A stretch of 64,000 nucleotides of DNA from Earliella scabrosa. Its lineage: Eukaryota > Basidiomycota > Agaricomycetes > Polyporales > Polyporaceae. Where the stretch lies: contig JABYQQ010000001.1 of NCBI GenBank assembly GCA_022605405.1, positions 2,542,001 through 2,606,000 on the forward strand. Reading direction: 5' to 3'. Positions within the stretch are counted from its first letter, which is position 1. Each line of letters begins with the position of its first letter. The notes beneath the pieces were generated by a model. The model made no database searches. It had not been told where the DNA came from and saw only the letters and a program-made list of their open reading frames with translations. This document shows, in pieces, positions 44,569-56,900 of the stretch. The translations under genes were made by a program, and so were the position numbers.

Positions 44569-46340
44569 ATGTCTGTGACGGAGGATCACCCGACCACCCA
44601 AGCTGCATCCGTCGCGCAGGAGAGCGCCGCGAAGCCAACCGAGCCCAATCTCCGCGACGAACAAGCTCAGACTGGTGCCGCGACAACAGGGCATTCCCCG
44701 GATAACGGCACTTCGCCAGTTCCTGATCATGATGTTGCTGCTGCGCCTCAGAATGCACACGTACCCCCTTCTGCCTCCGCGAACGTGAGCGCGAACCCCT
44801 TCGACGACACCCACCTCCCGACGCCTGCGCTTCCGCCGAGGCCCGAGCCGACCGACACCGACGCGATGGCGACGACCGCGACCGCTGCAGCTGCTACAGC
44901 AAACGCAAATGCCGCTCACACTCAGGAGACTCAGGAGATGCTGGGAGCGAACGTTCGGGACGAGCCCGTTAGTCCGCAGGTGGAGGCGTTGCGCGCGATG
45001 TTCCCCGATTTCGATGTTGCAGTTCTGTACGTCCTTCGTTCTTCTGCTCGGTGTCGCTCTGCTGCGATGTCTTCCTTGGGCGATTGACCGCCTGGTTCCG
45101 AGCTCTGACCGGTCCTCCATGACAGGCAATCCGTACTCGAGTCCGTGAACAACGACCAGGACCGCGCGCTGGACATCCTCCTCGGGATGAGCGACCCGGA
45201 GTACGTCTCGACGCAGACGGCGACGCAGGTGTGTACACGTCCATCATTCGTCTGGCGAGATGATGTCACCGCCTTCTCTTCCCCTCCATTGCTGACTTCT
45301 CGATGGGAAGCCCGAGCAGCAGTCGGTCGATCTCGACGAGCAGCTCGCGCGGCAGCTGTTGCTCGAGGACCAGCGGCAGCACGACCAGCAACGCCGTGCG
45401 TCGGGCCAGTCGTGGCCGCGCCGGGGCGAGGAGCAGGTGCCGTACCAGGCCCGCCAGCATGCTCCGGAGCACGGTCGCCCGCCGGCGAACGACAACAGGG
45501 GCGGGGACTTTGCGGAGCTCCAGCGGACGATGGGACAGATTGCGGAGAGCGGGAAGCGCACGTTCAGCTCGATCGTGTCCAAGGTTAAGGCGAAGATCAA
45601 TGAGTACGAGCAGACTCGGTGCGTCCCTCACAGTCGTCCCTACTCCGTGCGTATGCTCATGTCGAGGCACTGGGCAGCAATGTGAATGGTGGACAGTCGT
45701 CCAACCCGTCCACTATGCCGCAATGGGGCAACGCTCCGCCTGCTCCCGTCGACCGCCACGCCGCGCAGCAAGCGTATCAGCAGCAGTACTACGGAGCAGG
45801 AGGGGCCGGTGCCGGGGCAGGGTCTCTCCCTGCTCAACCGAGTCCCAACGCAGAGCCGCATCAGATCTCCCTGAACAGTTCGTCTCAGGTGCAGGGATAC
45901 GACCTTGATGCACCTGCAGCGCAGAGTATGTCCTGTTCCGACCTCTTGTTTTCATCGCCCAAATGCTCACCGTGGTCGCGTATTCTCAGCAGGACAACCT
46001 GCACCCCTTACTCCGCCTACTACCTCGCCGATTCCCACCCCAGCCGCGCGCTCGACCAGTCCGCCTGCAACGTCCGGTCTGTCTCCAGCTGCGTCACCCC
46101 GTCCCTCGACGGACGTTCCCCGCCCGCCGGCAACGATCAGTGGAAGCCCGGTGAATGCCGGTCAGTCTTCCTGTTGGCTGTGATCCGTGACACCAAAGCT
46201 AATCATCCTCAACAGCTAAGATTGGGCTGCTCCCGAAACGCCCTGTCTCGCTCTTGAACACCAATTCGCCCCCGGCTAGACGTCCAAGCGATGACGACGA
46301 GCTGGAGTACGTCGAGAACCCGTTCGAGGAGCGCAAGTAG
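44569..46340 (+). CDS. CUE5: CUE-domain protein, Cue5-like
   Basis: Exons 44569-45026, 45126-45228, 45311-45618, 45678-45925, 45990-46160 and 46216-46340 join in phase to 470 residues. A disordered Ala/Thr/Pro-rich N terminus precedes a CUE domain at about 139-185 (VEALRAMFPDFDVAVL across the first junction, then ALDILLGMSD), which binds ubiquitin. A Gln-rich helix with QQRRASGQSW, a predicted coil (GDFAELQRTMGQIAESGK), a Tyr/Gln/Pro-rich linker and a conserved C-terminal YVENPFEERK follow. In yeast, Cue5 carries ubiquitinated aggregates to the autophagosome; the same role is inferred here from domain order. The Atg8-binding motif is not certain by eye. Confidence 0.88.
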
Positions 46341-47304
46341 ACCGTCCTGCTTTGGGATTCCGGCTATCGACTGAGGTATAGGCTTGCTTGCTTGACATTA
46401 TTGCTATCTTGATCAACGTCTCAAGGGTTGGGGCTGTATGCGGACTCACTTGAGTATCAGAACGACGCTATGTACCGTGTTGTAACTTGTATTCGTGAAC
46501 GAGGATTGTGTTGTACCAGTATCTCTGCCCCTCACGCCTCAGGCCTCGGGAGCGGGCTCATCCGGTGTGCCAAAACTCCTTCTCTGTTGTGTCTCACAGG
46601 CGCGAGGAATGACGAATCCCGCCACACTCCTCAATCTCTCGCAAGTATCGCTGTCCGAATGATTTGTGCTCTATGATAAGTACAAAAGTTCGTCCGACGG
46701 ATTCAAGTGCGTCACCGAAATTAAAGTTGACGTCGATCGGGAACAGATCTGGAAGACGTTATGCCACGTGGGGGCTGTCGATCACCCGCGAGAGAGACAT
46801 CCCAGATTCCCGTCTCTGAGCCATCTCTGAGCTCGACATCGACGACGAACGACATCCGCGACCTGTCCGCGACATTCCCTCAAATCCGCGACCTCATGTT
46901 CTGCCTGCCCCGAAAGCCAACACCGACGCGCCTACCCAGTAGCCTGCATGACAACAAGAAGTGACTAGCGATCGGCGCGTTGTCTTCCATGCTGCGACCA
47001 TCACGAATGGCTCCAATAACGCGCCCCAGAAGCGCGGTGAAATGAACTCCCATCTCATCCTGTGGCAAGCTTATGCTCGCTTTAGCGACGCGACTAACCG
47101 ACGCACTCCGACCAAATGCCGCCCTCCTCTTGTGCACGGAACGCCTGCTTCCCTTCCTCCATCTCTCTCCTCCATCATCACTCCCTTCCCTCTCGCTGTC
47201 CAGGACTCGTCCTTGACAGACTAACCCCAGTCACTCTTTCATCCAACACTCACTTACACCACCCACCTACCCCCGCTGACCGCTGACACGTTACGAATCT
47301 CGTC
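46341..47304. other. intergenic, promoter of the protease gene
   Basis: Nearly 1 kb without a supported gene. The last 150 bases before 47305 are C/T-rich, typical of a highly expressed secreted-enzyme promoter. Confidence 0.45.
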
Positions 47305-48950
47305 ATGTTCTGCAAGGCTACCCTGGTCACCCTTGCGCTCGGTCTCCTCGCGTCCGCGAACCCCATTACCATCTATACCACAGGTGCCCGCATCCCCATC
47401 GGGAAGCGCGCCACCCTCCAGGACCAGGATGGCATCTTTGAATACGACCGTGCCGTCATCCAGACGGTCAACACCATCAAGTACGTCCTTCGCTTACTTC
47501 TTTGGATGTACCCTCGCGGTGCTAAGTGCGGCACCTTGCAGCAAACACCGCACGAACCTGATCAACCTCGAGCACAACATCGGCTCGCAGGTGTTCAAGT
47601 TCGGTGCGAAGATCAAGCCAGTCGCGCGCCTTCCGGAGCGCATCCTCAACATCCGCCTCAAGAAGCTGAAGCTGAAGGGCCGTCAGGCCGAGCCGCTCAC
47701 GAACCTCCTCGACGACGTTGAGTGGGCCGGACCGGTGAAGATCGGCACCCCCGGCTCCGAGCACCTGATCAACTTCGACACGGGCTCTGCCGACCTCTGG
47801 GTGCCCTCGGCCGAGTGCAAGAGCGACGTGTGCGCGGACAAGAGCCAGTACGTCGCAAACGCGTCCTCGACCAGCACGAAGAAAGAGGGTCGCTTCTCCA
47901 TCCAGTACGGGGATGGATCGACAGTCTCCGGCCCGATCTTTACCGACAACGGTGAGTCTTTGCATCGGAATCACAGGCTAGCGAGGCGCTGATGACGAGG
48001 TGGGAGTGCAGTCAACGTTGCGGGCATCGAGGTCAAGGACCAGTACTTCTCGCCCGTGACCACCCTCTCCGAAAGCTTCGATGATGACCCCATCGACGGC
48101 ATCCTGGGCCTCGCCTACCCAGCCATCTCGAATCTCGGCCAGGTATATGCGCTTTTGCACCTAAATATGCTCAGCTCTGCTCACATACCCCATCCCAGAA
48201 ACCATTCTTCAACTCCGCTATGGAGCAAGGTACCGTCAAGGAGGGCGTCTTCGGCTTCCGGCTCGCGGACAATGGTTCAGAGCTCTACCTCGGCGGTACC
48301 AACGCCGAGTTCTACACCGGCGAGCTCGAGTACCACCCCGTCGACAAGACGACCGGCTTCTGGCAGCTCGAGAACGCCGAGGCGCGCGTGAACGGCGCCG
48401 CGGTCGTCGACGGCTTCGACACGATCATCGACTCGGGCACGACGATCATGTACGGCCCGCCCGATGCCGTCAAGAAGGTCTACGAGGCGGTCGAGGGCGC
48501 GGGCGTGTTCGACGAGGACTACGGGTACTACTACTACCCGTGCAACTCTCCGCCCGAGGTCTCGTTCTCGTGGGGCGGCAGGCAGTGGAGCATCACTGCG
48601 GACAAGTGAGGTTTTCCTTCTTACGCTCAGATTGGGTGGGTGCTGACGGAGTGGGTGTTGTCGTGTACAGCTTCAACCTCGGACGCACGGAGGAGGGCTC
48701 GGAGAGCTGCGTGGGCGCGCTCGCGGGCCAGGACCTCGGGCTGGGGTCGAACGTCTGGCTGCTCGGCGACAGCTTCATGAAGAACGTGTACACCGCGTTC
48801 TCGTTCGACCAGGACGCGGTCGGCTTTGCGGAGCTTGTGCCCGAGGAGGACCTCGAGGGGCCCAAGGACCGACCTGAGATGCCACAGTCCGGTGGTGCCT
48901 CCAAGTTCGCGAAGTGGTTCCAGGACGCGTGGGACAACAAGTCCTTCTGA
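47305..48950 (+). CDS. secreted aspartic protease (pepsin A1 type)
   Basis: Exons 47305-47480, 47542-47951, 48012-48142, 48199-48605 and 48671-48950 join in phase to 467 residues. A signal peptide (ATLVTLALGLLASA) and a basic propeptide precede the mature enzyme. Catalytic motifs are intact: FDTGSADLWVPS with Asp at about 138 and IIDSGTTIMYGP with Asp at about 317. The flap Tyr lies in IQYGDGSTVSGP. Family A1 enzymes of polypore fungi (polyporopepsin) are secreted acid proteases. The C-terminal extension after the barrel is acidic and Pro-rich. It offers an active comparison for the degenerate family member at 36020-38728. Confidence 0.93.
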
Positions 48951-49508
48951 GCCTGAACTTCGAGCAGGTATGCTCGCTTGACCGCCCGGTCAGAGATGGT
49001 CCCGTTCGATGCTGAGGGGGTCAGAGAGCTGGGCATGACCAGCCTGACAGTCGATGTGCAGGGTGGACACGAGGCGTGTAGCTTGACATGTATACCAACC
49101 CGCGGTCGAGATACCCTGTCCCGATGCTACCACTGCTCCCCGTGGACACTCGCACCTACGCTACCTTTGTCGTTATATGTTATTTGCTCTCGTCGCTCTC
49201 GCAAATGTCCTCCAGCTCGTTGCCAACGTCAATCAACGACAAGTCGCCAACGGTGTCCGGACTTCGGACCGTGTACCGATTCCCGCGTGGCGTGGCGCCC
49301 ATTGCTGGCTGCTTGCGTACTACAAGTACTGCCCTGGTACTGCCACTGCGGGCTTCCGCGAATCTTACATTGTACCACAAGTCCCGTTGTCACCGCAGCG
49401 AGATGGGCATGTATTCACTCCATCATCTTTACGGTTCGTTCACCATCTATTCTACAGGAAAGACCTTACCGGCGTACTGATTACTCTGTCCAGGGTCAAC
49501 TTAAGGCA
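48951..49508. other. intergenic
   Basis: No gene is seen. An open frame runs from 48978 into the next gene, but its first 177 codons lack coding character and lie before the first convincing Met at 49509. Confidence 0.4.
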
Positions 49509-50593
49509 ATGTTCAAGTCTAGATTAGTGTCGCTCCTCAACGGCTTCAAGGCTTCCCAGTCAGACCGCCCTGCCAGCGCAACGGTCGCGCCTCTGAATGC
49601 ACCTGAAGCGGCAGAAGACACCGCTGCATACGAGTCCGAGCCGGTGCGCATCCAGGTCCTGAGCGACCTCCACCTCGAGATCACCCGATACTACCCTCTT
49701 CGACCCGCCGCTTCCAAGGCCACTGACGGTGATGAGAAACCTCCGCCGTACGACTACGACTTTCCCGTTAGCGCCGAGATTCTGGCGTTACTGGGTGACA
49801 TTGGGCTCACGAAGGACGAACGACTGTTCGGCTGGTTGCGCGTGCAGCTGAGGCGCTTCAAGATCGTGTTCTTCCCCTCCGGCAACCACGAAGCATACCA
49901 CTCCAGTCTGGTTCGTGCACCCCTGCTCTCTGTGAAAGTACTCTCAGCACGAGTCACTGACTACCACACTCGCGCGTGCAGGAAGAGTCCTCTCAGCGCC
50001 TCGCAGCCTTTGCCCGAGAATGCGACAAGCTCGCCTCCCGTCCTGCCACAGAAGAAGGCAGCCAAGCGCCGTGCGGGCGGTTCGTCCTCCTCGATCGCAC
50101 ACGGCACGACCTCTCACCCACCTTGACCGTGCTCGGCTGCACGCTCTGGTCGCGCCTCGCGCGTGAGCACGTCGACGCGATTCACCTGAGCCTGAACGAC
50201 TTCCGCATGATCGCGCGCTTCACACCACAAGCGTACCAGGCGCAGCACGCACGCGATGCGGCGTGGCTGGCGAAGAGCATCAAGCGCATCCAGCGGGAGG
50301 AGCCGCACCGCAGGATAGTGGTCATGACGCACCACGCACCGACCGTGGAGGACACGAGCGACCCGAAGTTCGTCGGCGGGCAGATGAACTCGGCGTTCGC
50401 GACGGAGCTCACGCGGGAGGAGTGGTGGCGGGCGACGAGCCCGGAGCAGGGTGGGCTGAAGGTATGGATGTTTGGGCACACGCATTGGCCATGCGATTTT
50501 GAGAGGCGGGGCGTGAGGGTGGTGAGTAATCCGAGGGGGTATCGGAGTGCGGGCGAGGATGGGTATGACCCTGGGTTCGTGGTGGAGGCGTGA
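49509..50593 (+). CDS. calcineurin-like metallophosphoesterase
   Basis: Exons 49509-49910 and 49982-50593 join in phase to 337 residues. Metal-binding motifs of the superfamily are in order: SDLHLE (about 56-61), LLGDIG, SGNHEAY at the end of exon 1, MTHHAP and FGHTHWP. These provide the two-metal centre for phosphoester hydrolysis. The N-terminal 50 residues are Ala/Ser-rich and non-conserved. Similar single-domain proteins are widespread in agaricomycetes with unknown substrates. No signal peptide is evident, so it is probably cytosolic. Confidence 0.9.
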
Positions 50594-51054
50594 AGGATCC
50601 AATGTGCGCAGATCTGACACGTACGTTCTCTCGTTCAGTCAGATCTGCTGCCATCACATTGAGACCTGCTAGACAATAGCGGATCCGCGTAGGCCTGTCA
50701 TCAGACTCATCACCATTCTCTGACCGCGGAGTCCCCGGAGCTCTCCGAATGTTATTGTCCACACTATATGCCCTCGCAGCTTGTGTTGTGATGTGAAGCG
50801 GTTGACTCTAGCAACGACGATCTTATTATGTGCATCACGGTCGCTTCGGTATGTATGCTATTGATCCTTGTTTTGAAGAGTCTTCCTGTCATACTGATCC
50901 GTGGCGTGCAGGTGGTCTGTGCGAGTTTGAATGGCTTATATGAAGCCCGCTGGTCGTTGGCAGTCGTTTGCACACCACGCACATCCCTCTCCTCAACGCA
51001 GTGAGCCGTATCCGCTGGCGTGAGGCTCCACCTACCCCTCCGTTAACGAAGTCG
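50594..51054. other. intergenic
   Basis: No gene is seen; the upstream region of the pseudokinase gene. Confidence 0.4.
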
Positions 51055-52432
51055 ATGGCGCCCGAGGCACCCACTCCCTCTCTTGTCGAACGGCATGCGC
51101 GACAGAAGGAGTGGAACACGTATTGGACCAATCGCTACGACTGGCTTTTGAACTCCGGCTACGAAATTCGACCTGACTACAATCCTACTGGGCCGCTGCC
51201 TGCTCGGGACCAGCGACCCTTCTCGCCGTTGCTAGACGCAGAGGGTAAAGCGGACCCTCGTCATACTTACCAGATGGACGTACGATCAACCCATTTCATT
51301 GCCTGATGCTTCACGGCTGACATCTATTCATTTCTTCCAGCGGGACGAGTCAGTTCGACATGTCGACGCTATCACCAGAGCCGATGGCCGGTTGGTCTCC
51401 CTCAAGCGGGTCTTGAAGTCAGAACACTCAGAATGGCTTGCGCTGATTCAGAAGTTGTCGTGCCACCCACTTGGCAACGATCCCCGCAATCACTGCCGTC
51501 CTGTGCATGTGTTGGACGATCCTCTCGACGATGACTATCAAATATTGGTCATGGCCTACCTCCGCGACTTCAATCGTCCTAAGCTGGAAACGGTTGGAGA
51601 GGCGCTTGAATGTATCCGCCAGGTCCTCGAGGTGAGATATAGCTATTGTCTGCCTGTGTACTCACGTTGACCATACGTTCAGGGCGCCCAGTTCATGCAA
51701 GAGCAGAACATCTCCCTCCCTCGGTCTGTGCATTCTTTCATCTGAACGTTGTTGTACTTTGCTCACCTCTCAAGACAGCCTTCACGTGATGAACGACCCG
51801 TGGCGGCATTCCCGTAAAGTGGCTTCATGGGCGAGTATCGACGTCCGCCACGATCTCTACCTGCACTCTCGCACCGCCCGTCCCGTCAAGTTCTACTTTA
51901 ACATAGACATGAGCATCAAGGCCCGTCCCCTAGACGACCCTATGACGACGAACGGTCATTCCGGTCCAGGCGACAAACCGAAGGTTCACTGCCCCGCAGC
52001 CGAGGTCTGGTTGATAGGAGCTTTTGTTAAGAGTTCCTTTCTGAAGGTGCGCAGCTTGTCTGCCCGTAGCCGTCAACGTACCTGACATGAAATGTCCTCG
52101 CCCAGATATACACCAATCTCCCTTTCCTTGATCCTCTGGTCGAGCGCATGCTCGTGCGGAACCTCGCGGAGATCCCTCCGCTCGAAGAGGTTGTTCTGGA
52201 GTTCAGCAAGATCCTCAACGGGTTGACGCGCAAGCAGCTCCGGGCGCGGGTGGTCGAGCGCGCCGACGGCAGAGGCATAAACGTTTACAAAAATCTTGGG
52301 TTTCTGCTGTTCCGAACTATCCCTCACACGCTTCTTCGACGCAACCCTCTCCCAACTCCAAGCAAGAGCGAGGGCATCTGGAAAGACGAGCAGGCGAGCG
52401 GACCAAAACCGGGTCAGCTCGAGGGTGCATAG
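51055..52432 (+). CDS. pseudokinase paralog of the left array
   Basis: Exons 51055-51279, 51341-51631, 51683-51723, 51779-52046 and 52106-52432 join in phase to 383 residues, with the array's five-exon structure. The N-terminal YDWLLNSGYEIRP, DPRNHCRPVHVLDD, TVGEALECIRQVLEGAQFM and C-terminal YTNLPFLDPLVERM blocks show kinship. The strand Lys remains (VSLKRV). The catalytic loop reads SLPRLHVMNDP, so His and the catalytic Asp are gone. DFG is replaced by NIDMS, and the VPE and DVYYMG motifs are lost (EVWLIGAF). All frames stay open, so it is probably an expressed pseudokinase rather than a dead gene. It is about 35 kb from its relatives. Confidence 0.82.
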
Positions 52433-52726
52433 CAGGGGTACGCATGCAATGGATTATGTCAAAGGTCATCTATGATATGTCGGGCCCGACATGGCGTTAG
52501 AGAGTTCGGGAAGGGGAGTTGTATCAAAGAGAACGCGGGGTCGGGCGCAGGAGCGAAATACGCTATTACCAGGGTAAAAAGGGTAGACGTGTACTGTAGA
52601 GAACGCATCTGGTCGAACGAATGTGCTGTTGAACGAATGTGTGGAGTTCCTCCCTCCTATTGCTGGTCACTGTGCTTTTCGTCGGGGCCAGGGTATCAAG
52701 GGACGAACGCGTATCACCATCGGCCC
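52433..52726. other. convergent intergenic region
   Basis: No gene between the stops of the pseudokinase and the CE16 esterase. Confidence 0.4.
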
Positions 52727-53948
52727 TCAATACTTCGACGTCCCAAGAATCTTCTTGTGCATCTCAGCAGCTAGGTTCCGCCCCGTCTGCTCACTCGGAT
52801 GAAGCTCATCGTACCACATGTACGAGTCCCGCTCCTCCAACGGGCAAACACCACTAGACAATGGGAAGAAGAATCAGGGTCGGGCTTCTCGCACCGTAAT
52901 AATTTCCACTTACTCGTCGCACGTCTTCGGGTCATTCGGATCCGAACATTGACGGCAATGGCCCGTAACGTTCGCCGGAATGCTGCCGTTAAAGTACTGC
53001 GCGGGGTGGTCATATATCTCCTGGAAGAAGTCGTATGTGTTGAACCACGCGATGTGCCCGTCCCCGCGCCACTCCTCGTTGAGCGCGCGCGCGCCGTCGA
53101 GCAACATCCGGTTCAGGCTGCCCACGAGGTTGTACATGCTCCGGTGCCACGCCGTACCGTTGTGTGCTGGGTACATGATCGTGGCGTCGTCCGAGCCCGA
53201 GTAGAGCGGCGTGAGCTGGAGCGGGGCGAGCGAGTTGAGGATGAACTGGCGTGCGCCGAGCGCGTGGAGCCGCCGGATCGAGTCCATCTGGCAGTCTGCG
53301 ACGTCGACGAGGGAGACGTTCGGACGGTTGTCGTTGGTGACGAAGCTGTTGAACCCGACGTCGTTTGTGCCGACGAACATGATCACGACGAAGGACTCGG
53401 GATCGAGCAGGAGCTGCTGGCTTGATGTGCCAGGGTTGACGACGTGGTCTTCAACGAACCAGTCCTTCTGTGCGGTCGAGACGTCGGGCGCGCCCTCAAG
53501 AGGCGTGAGCGCATGAGCACAGACCGCCCCGCCAACGGCATAGTTGTGGATGGTGTAGTTGCCGTAGAGTCCGAGGTAGAATGGCCACTGGAAGCCTCCA
53601 GAGCCGGAGATCACTTCCTGTAGCATACGTTCAGGAGCATGTAAGACATACAACGAGGCTAGGACCTACCGGCGGGTAGATTTGCTGGTAGTTCTTCCCC
53701 GGCCACGTCCCGTTCAGGAGGGTAGCCAGCCGCGACTGGTCTATAACGCTCGTCAGCGTCCGCCGTCACATGCGTACAAGGTCGACAGTCGACTATAGGA
53801 ATTATGAATATATGTACATACCCGTGTACGAGTCCCCTAACAGTACAACATCTGTGATTTGGTGCGGCTCCGCCTTGACGAAGTTGATCAAGCTCAGAGA
53901 GGCAATACACCATGCCAGAAGGATAGAATGCATCGTTGGTGAGGACAT
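52727..53948 (-). CDS. secreted GDSL esterase (CE16 type)
   Basis: Minus-strand exons 53948-53822, 53740-53670, 53617-52914 and 52853-52727 join in phase to 342 residues. A signal peptide (MHSILLAWCIASLSLINFVKA; Met at 53948 or 53933) is followed by the SGNH catalytic blocks: LLGDSYTG with Ser at about 40, a Gly in NYAVGGAVC, MFVGTNDVG with the oxyanion Asn, and YDELHPSE with the Asp-His pair near 316-319. CE16 enzymes remove acetyl groups from hemicellulose oligomers outside the cell, which suits a wood-decay lifestyle. Several N-glycosylation sites are visible (for example NGT, NVT). No cellulose-binding module is attached. Confidence 0.9.
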
Positions 53949-56900
53949 GTCTTCTGGATGTCTTGCGTTGGGATGCTCGTCGGGATTGAGCAGCTTGCGC
54001 GGCCCCGCCAGGATGCATGATCTTGGCGCATGACAACCAGTCTTGCCGGCCGCGGGCAAGTTGCTAAACTATACAGGCGGGCTGCGGCTGAGCAAACACT
54101 GCTCGAGTAACGGCACTGTGGAAGCAAAAGGAACAACCAGTACTCACGGATCATGAATTATATCCAAAATGGCATTGGGCTCTTGCTGGGACCTGCTGGG
54201 GCACTCCTCAAAGTTATTCAGACGAGGACCTCTCTGGCACTCTGTCATGATGCATGATGCATGGGGATGCGGTAATTTCCGGGGACGGGCGCTTGAACTT
54301 GAGTGTCATCATGCCGCACAACTGTGTACTGAGGACTTAAGATACTGATTCTCCACGACTGCCACGGGCGCGCTATGATGTATCGTTACACCAGGCTCAC
54401 GTTGCTCCTCCCGGTCAGGTCGTAAGCGCTCCATGGTGAGCAATCTGGAGTGGTAGCATGTAAACACGACTAGGAGAACCCCACGCGCAACATGAGGCAT
54501 TAGTGGGGTGCACGCATAGCTCGAAGCCTGATTGTTACGCCCTCCAGCGACCGGTGCCACGCACGATCCAGGATCCAAGGATCGTCGTGTGGCCGCGCGG
54601 AGGGACCAACGGAAGCTCGTGATATACTAATAGATATACTGCTCCCGGCGCACCGAGTTGACATGTTGTGTCAAGATGGCGGCGAGACGTCCTTCGGAGT
54701 CGCGTCGACGGATGCTCAGCGTGGCAAGACGTGGTGTTGGTGAGATTCGGAATCGCTGGACCCACATGCCGATGTCAGAGAAGCACGAGCGATACCGTCA
54801 TTCGCAGCGGATGCGCCGAGATCATCAGATATGTCGTGCGTCTTTGACAGGAGGGAGGATCCGGATGTGGCGTCCATGCTGGTCTCTGAGGGATTGTGTT
54901 TTATGAGATGTATGTGCGTGATGTTCTGCCCGCCGGGCTCGTGCATCATCGCACACAGGGGATTTCTCATATGCATGATATCAATAGGAGAGATGCAGAA
55001 GCAAGTATATGCGAATGTATCACTTACGCACCCCATGATTGATTGGACTTGTTGAGAAGGAGGCTCGCACGGCGGACGGAAGGACTCAATCGAGGACCGA
55101 GGACTGGAGTCTTTGTTCCGCGCAACATATGTCGCGCCGCCACGAAAATAACAGCGCAACGCATGGGTACCAATGCATAGGCTCCCCTCGTCGAATTGTC
55201 CGCTACGCAGGTTATTGACGACTTAAAGAGTGAGCATATAGGAAGCATCGATGCAATCACTGCGACTCACCCAGGTCAAGGCTTGTTGGATCTGCTAGAA
55301 AGTAGGACGGAGATCGGTCAAGGCATATTGCCGCTACAAACAGTCGATTAGAGATGACACGCACATTGACGCACATTGCGACAGACAGACAGCCGCTCTT
55401 TTCTCGTGAACAGCAGCGTATAGCGACCGTGTCCGTCCCAGCAATTCCTCGCGCGTCGGGAGCCCGAGCACACGCTTATCGAAAACAGCGACCCGCGAGA
55501 TAACAGAGAAGACGCGGATGCGCCGGCACCCCGCGACCGCACCGTCTTGAAGAGGACGCGCAGATCCCGGCTTTCCAGGCATCACGGGCACACAGTTGTG
55601 GTAGAGAAGCCCCCATCCGTCGCCGTGCGTCTTCAAATTCGAAGTCTGGACTCCCAGTCCCAGTTGGAGGGGTACTGGGGCCGAGCCTCAAATCTCCAAA
55701 CCTTGCTGCGTCGCGGGGAGGACCGAGGTCGTGATTGCGTGACGGTGGTGCACGTCGTCCCAGCGGGTCCTGTTGCTGTCAGAAGATGCCGGAGCACAGA
55801 AGGAGACCGGTCGAAGATTGAGAGGTTGGAAAACTGTGAAACGATCATCAGGCCTCGCCAGGGCTGTACTGTGCGGCGGATGTGCTTCCTCCAGGGTTCG
55901 AAGGAGGAAGACAGGTGTGGGAGAGGTGAGCATGCCGCGAATAGTGCTCGACCGCGGAGCAACGTGGGTCTAGAATAAGGACGCTGCGCCAATTCGCTTC
56001 AAAGGCCCGACGGATTGTACCGGTGAGGTGGATGGCCACTGACGTCTCAAGCCTCAGGATCCAGGCGGTGGGAAGGAGGATGGGTCAGCGGCATTCCGAT
56101 GGAAGAATTCCCTGTGGTCAGTACAGTAGCGGGTGCAAAGAGTTGCTCGATGTCATGCTCACCACCGCAGGCTACGTCGCGGAGAACGGGGTTCGTAGGG
56201 AAGAGCTGAAGATAGCCACGGTGGCGCCGCAGACCATTCTGACACCTCGCATGTCGCAGAGAGGCTGCTTGATGCTTTGACAGGCATGATGGCTGCGAAA
56301 CTGAGGTTCTAGAGCTTCTATGAGAGAGGCTTCTGTCATATGGATCTGCTTGAAGAGGTTTAGCGCAAGTTCACGGGAGGGAGGACTAAATATAGGCAGA
56401 CGCATACAGTTGCAGGAAGTTGGAGCGGCGTGCCGCGAGCCTGGAGTATCCGCTTCGATGATATCGTTGCGGGTCGGTCACCCGCGTTCAGAGGCGCAGT
56501 CTGTAGAGCAGCCTCATGAGGAATGTTTCCTCGCCTAGCCGGAACATGCCCGGTCCCAAGAGTTGTGTATTGAATCGTCCATCAGCGATAAGTACCTGTT
56601 CGCATGGTTCGACGCGTGCGCGCCCGCAACTGCGTTCGCAGTGAGAATCGGAGTCGAATCGCGTGCTCGTCCTGTTCGCAGCGGGTCAGATCACATTAAT
56701 CACTGCGAGCGTGCCATGGCGGACAACGAGCACGCACGAGGGGATATTGATGCATGGGCTGGTGTCAGTGAAGGTCTGGAGGGCCGGCGTCCAGATTGTT
56801 TGCCATTTCCTAAAATGCCAAGAAGGGGCGGGACAGGGGTCCGCCTCCGCGATCGCCGAGGCGCACCGCCAGCTCTCGCTAAGGAACTGTGCCGGCCGCG

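Noticed and set aside
44530..45129. 199-codon minus-strand frame
   Set aside because: It lies antisense to the CUE-domain gene, whose first two exons are supported by the domain and phase.
48978..49508. long N-terminal extension of the metallophosphoesterase
   Set aside because: The frame is open by chance; residues before Met at 49509 show no coding character and cover the presumed promoter.
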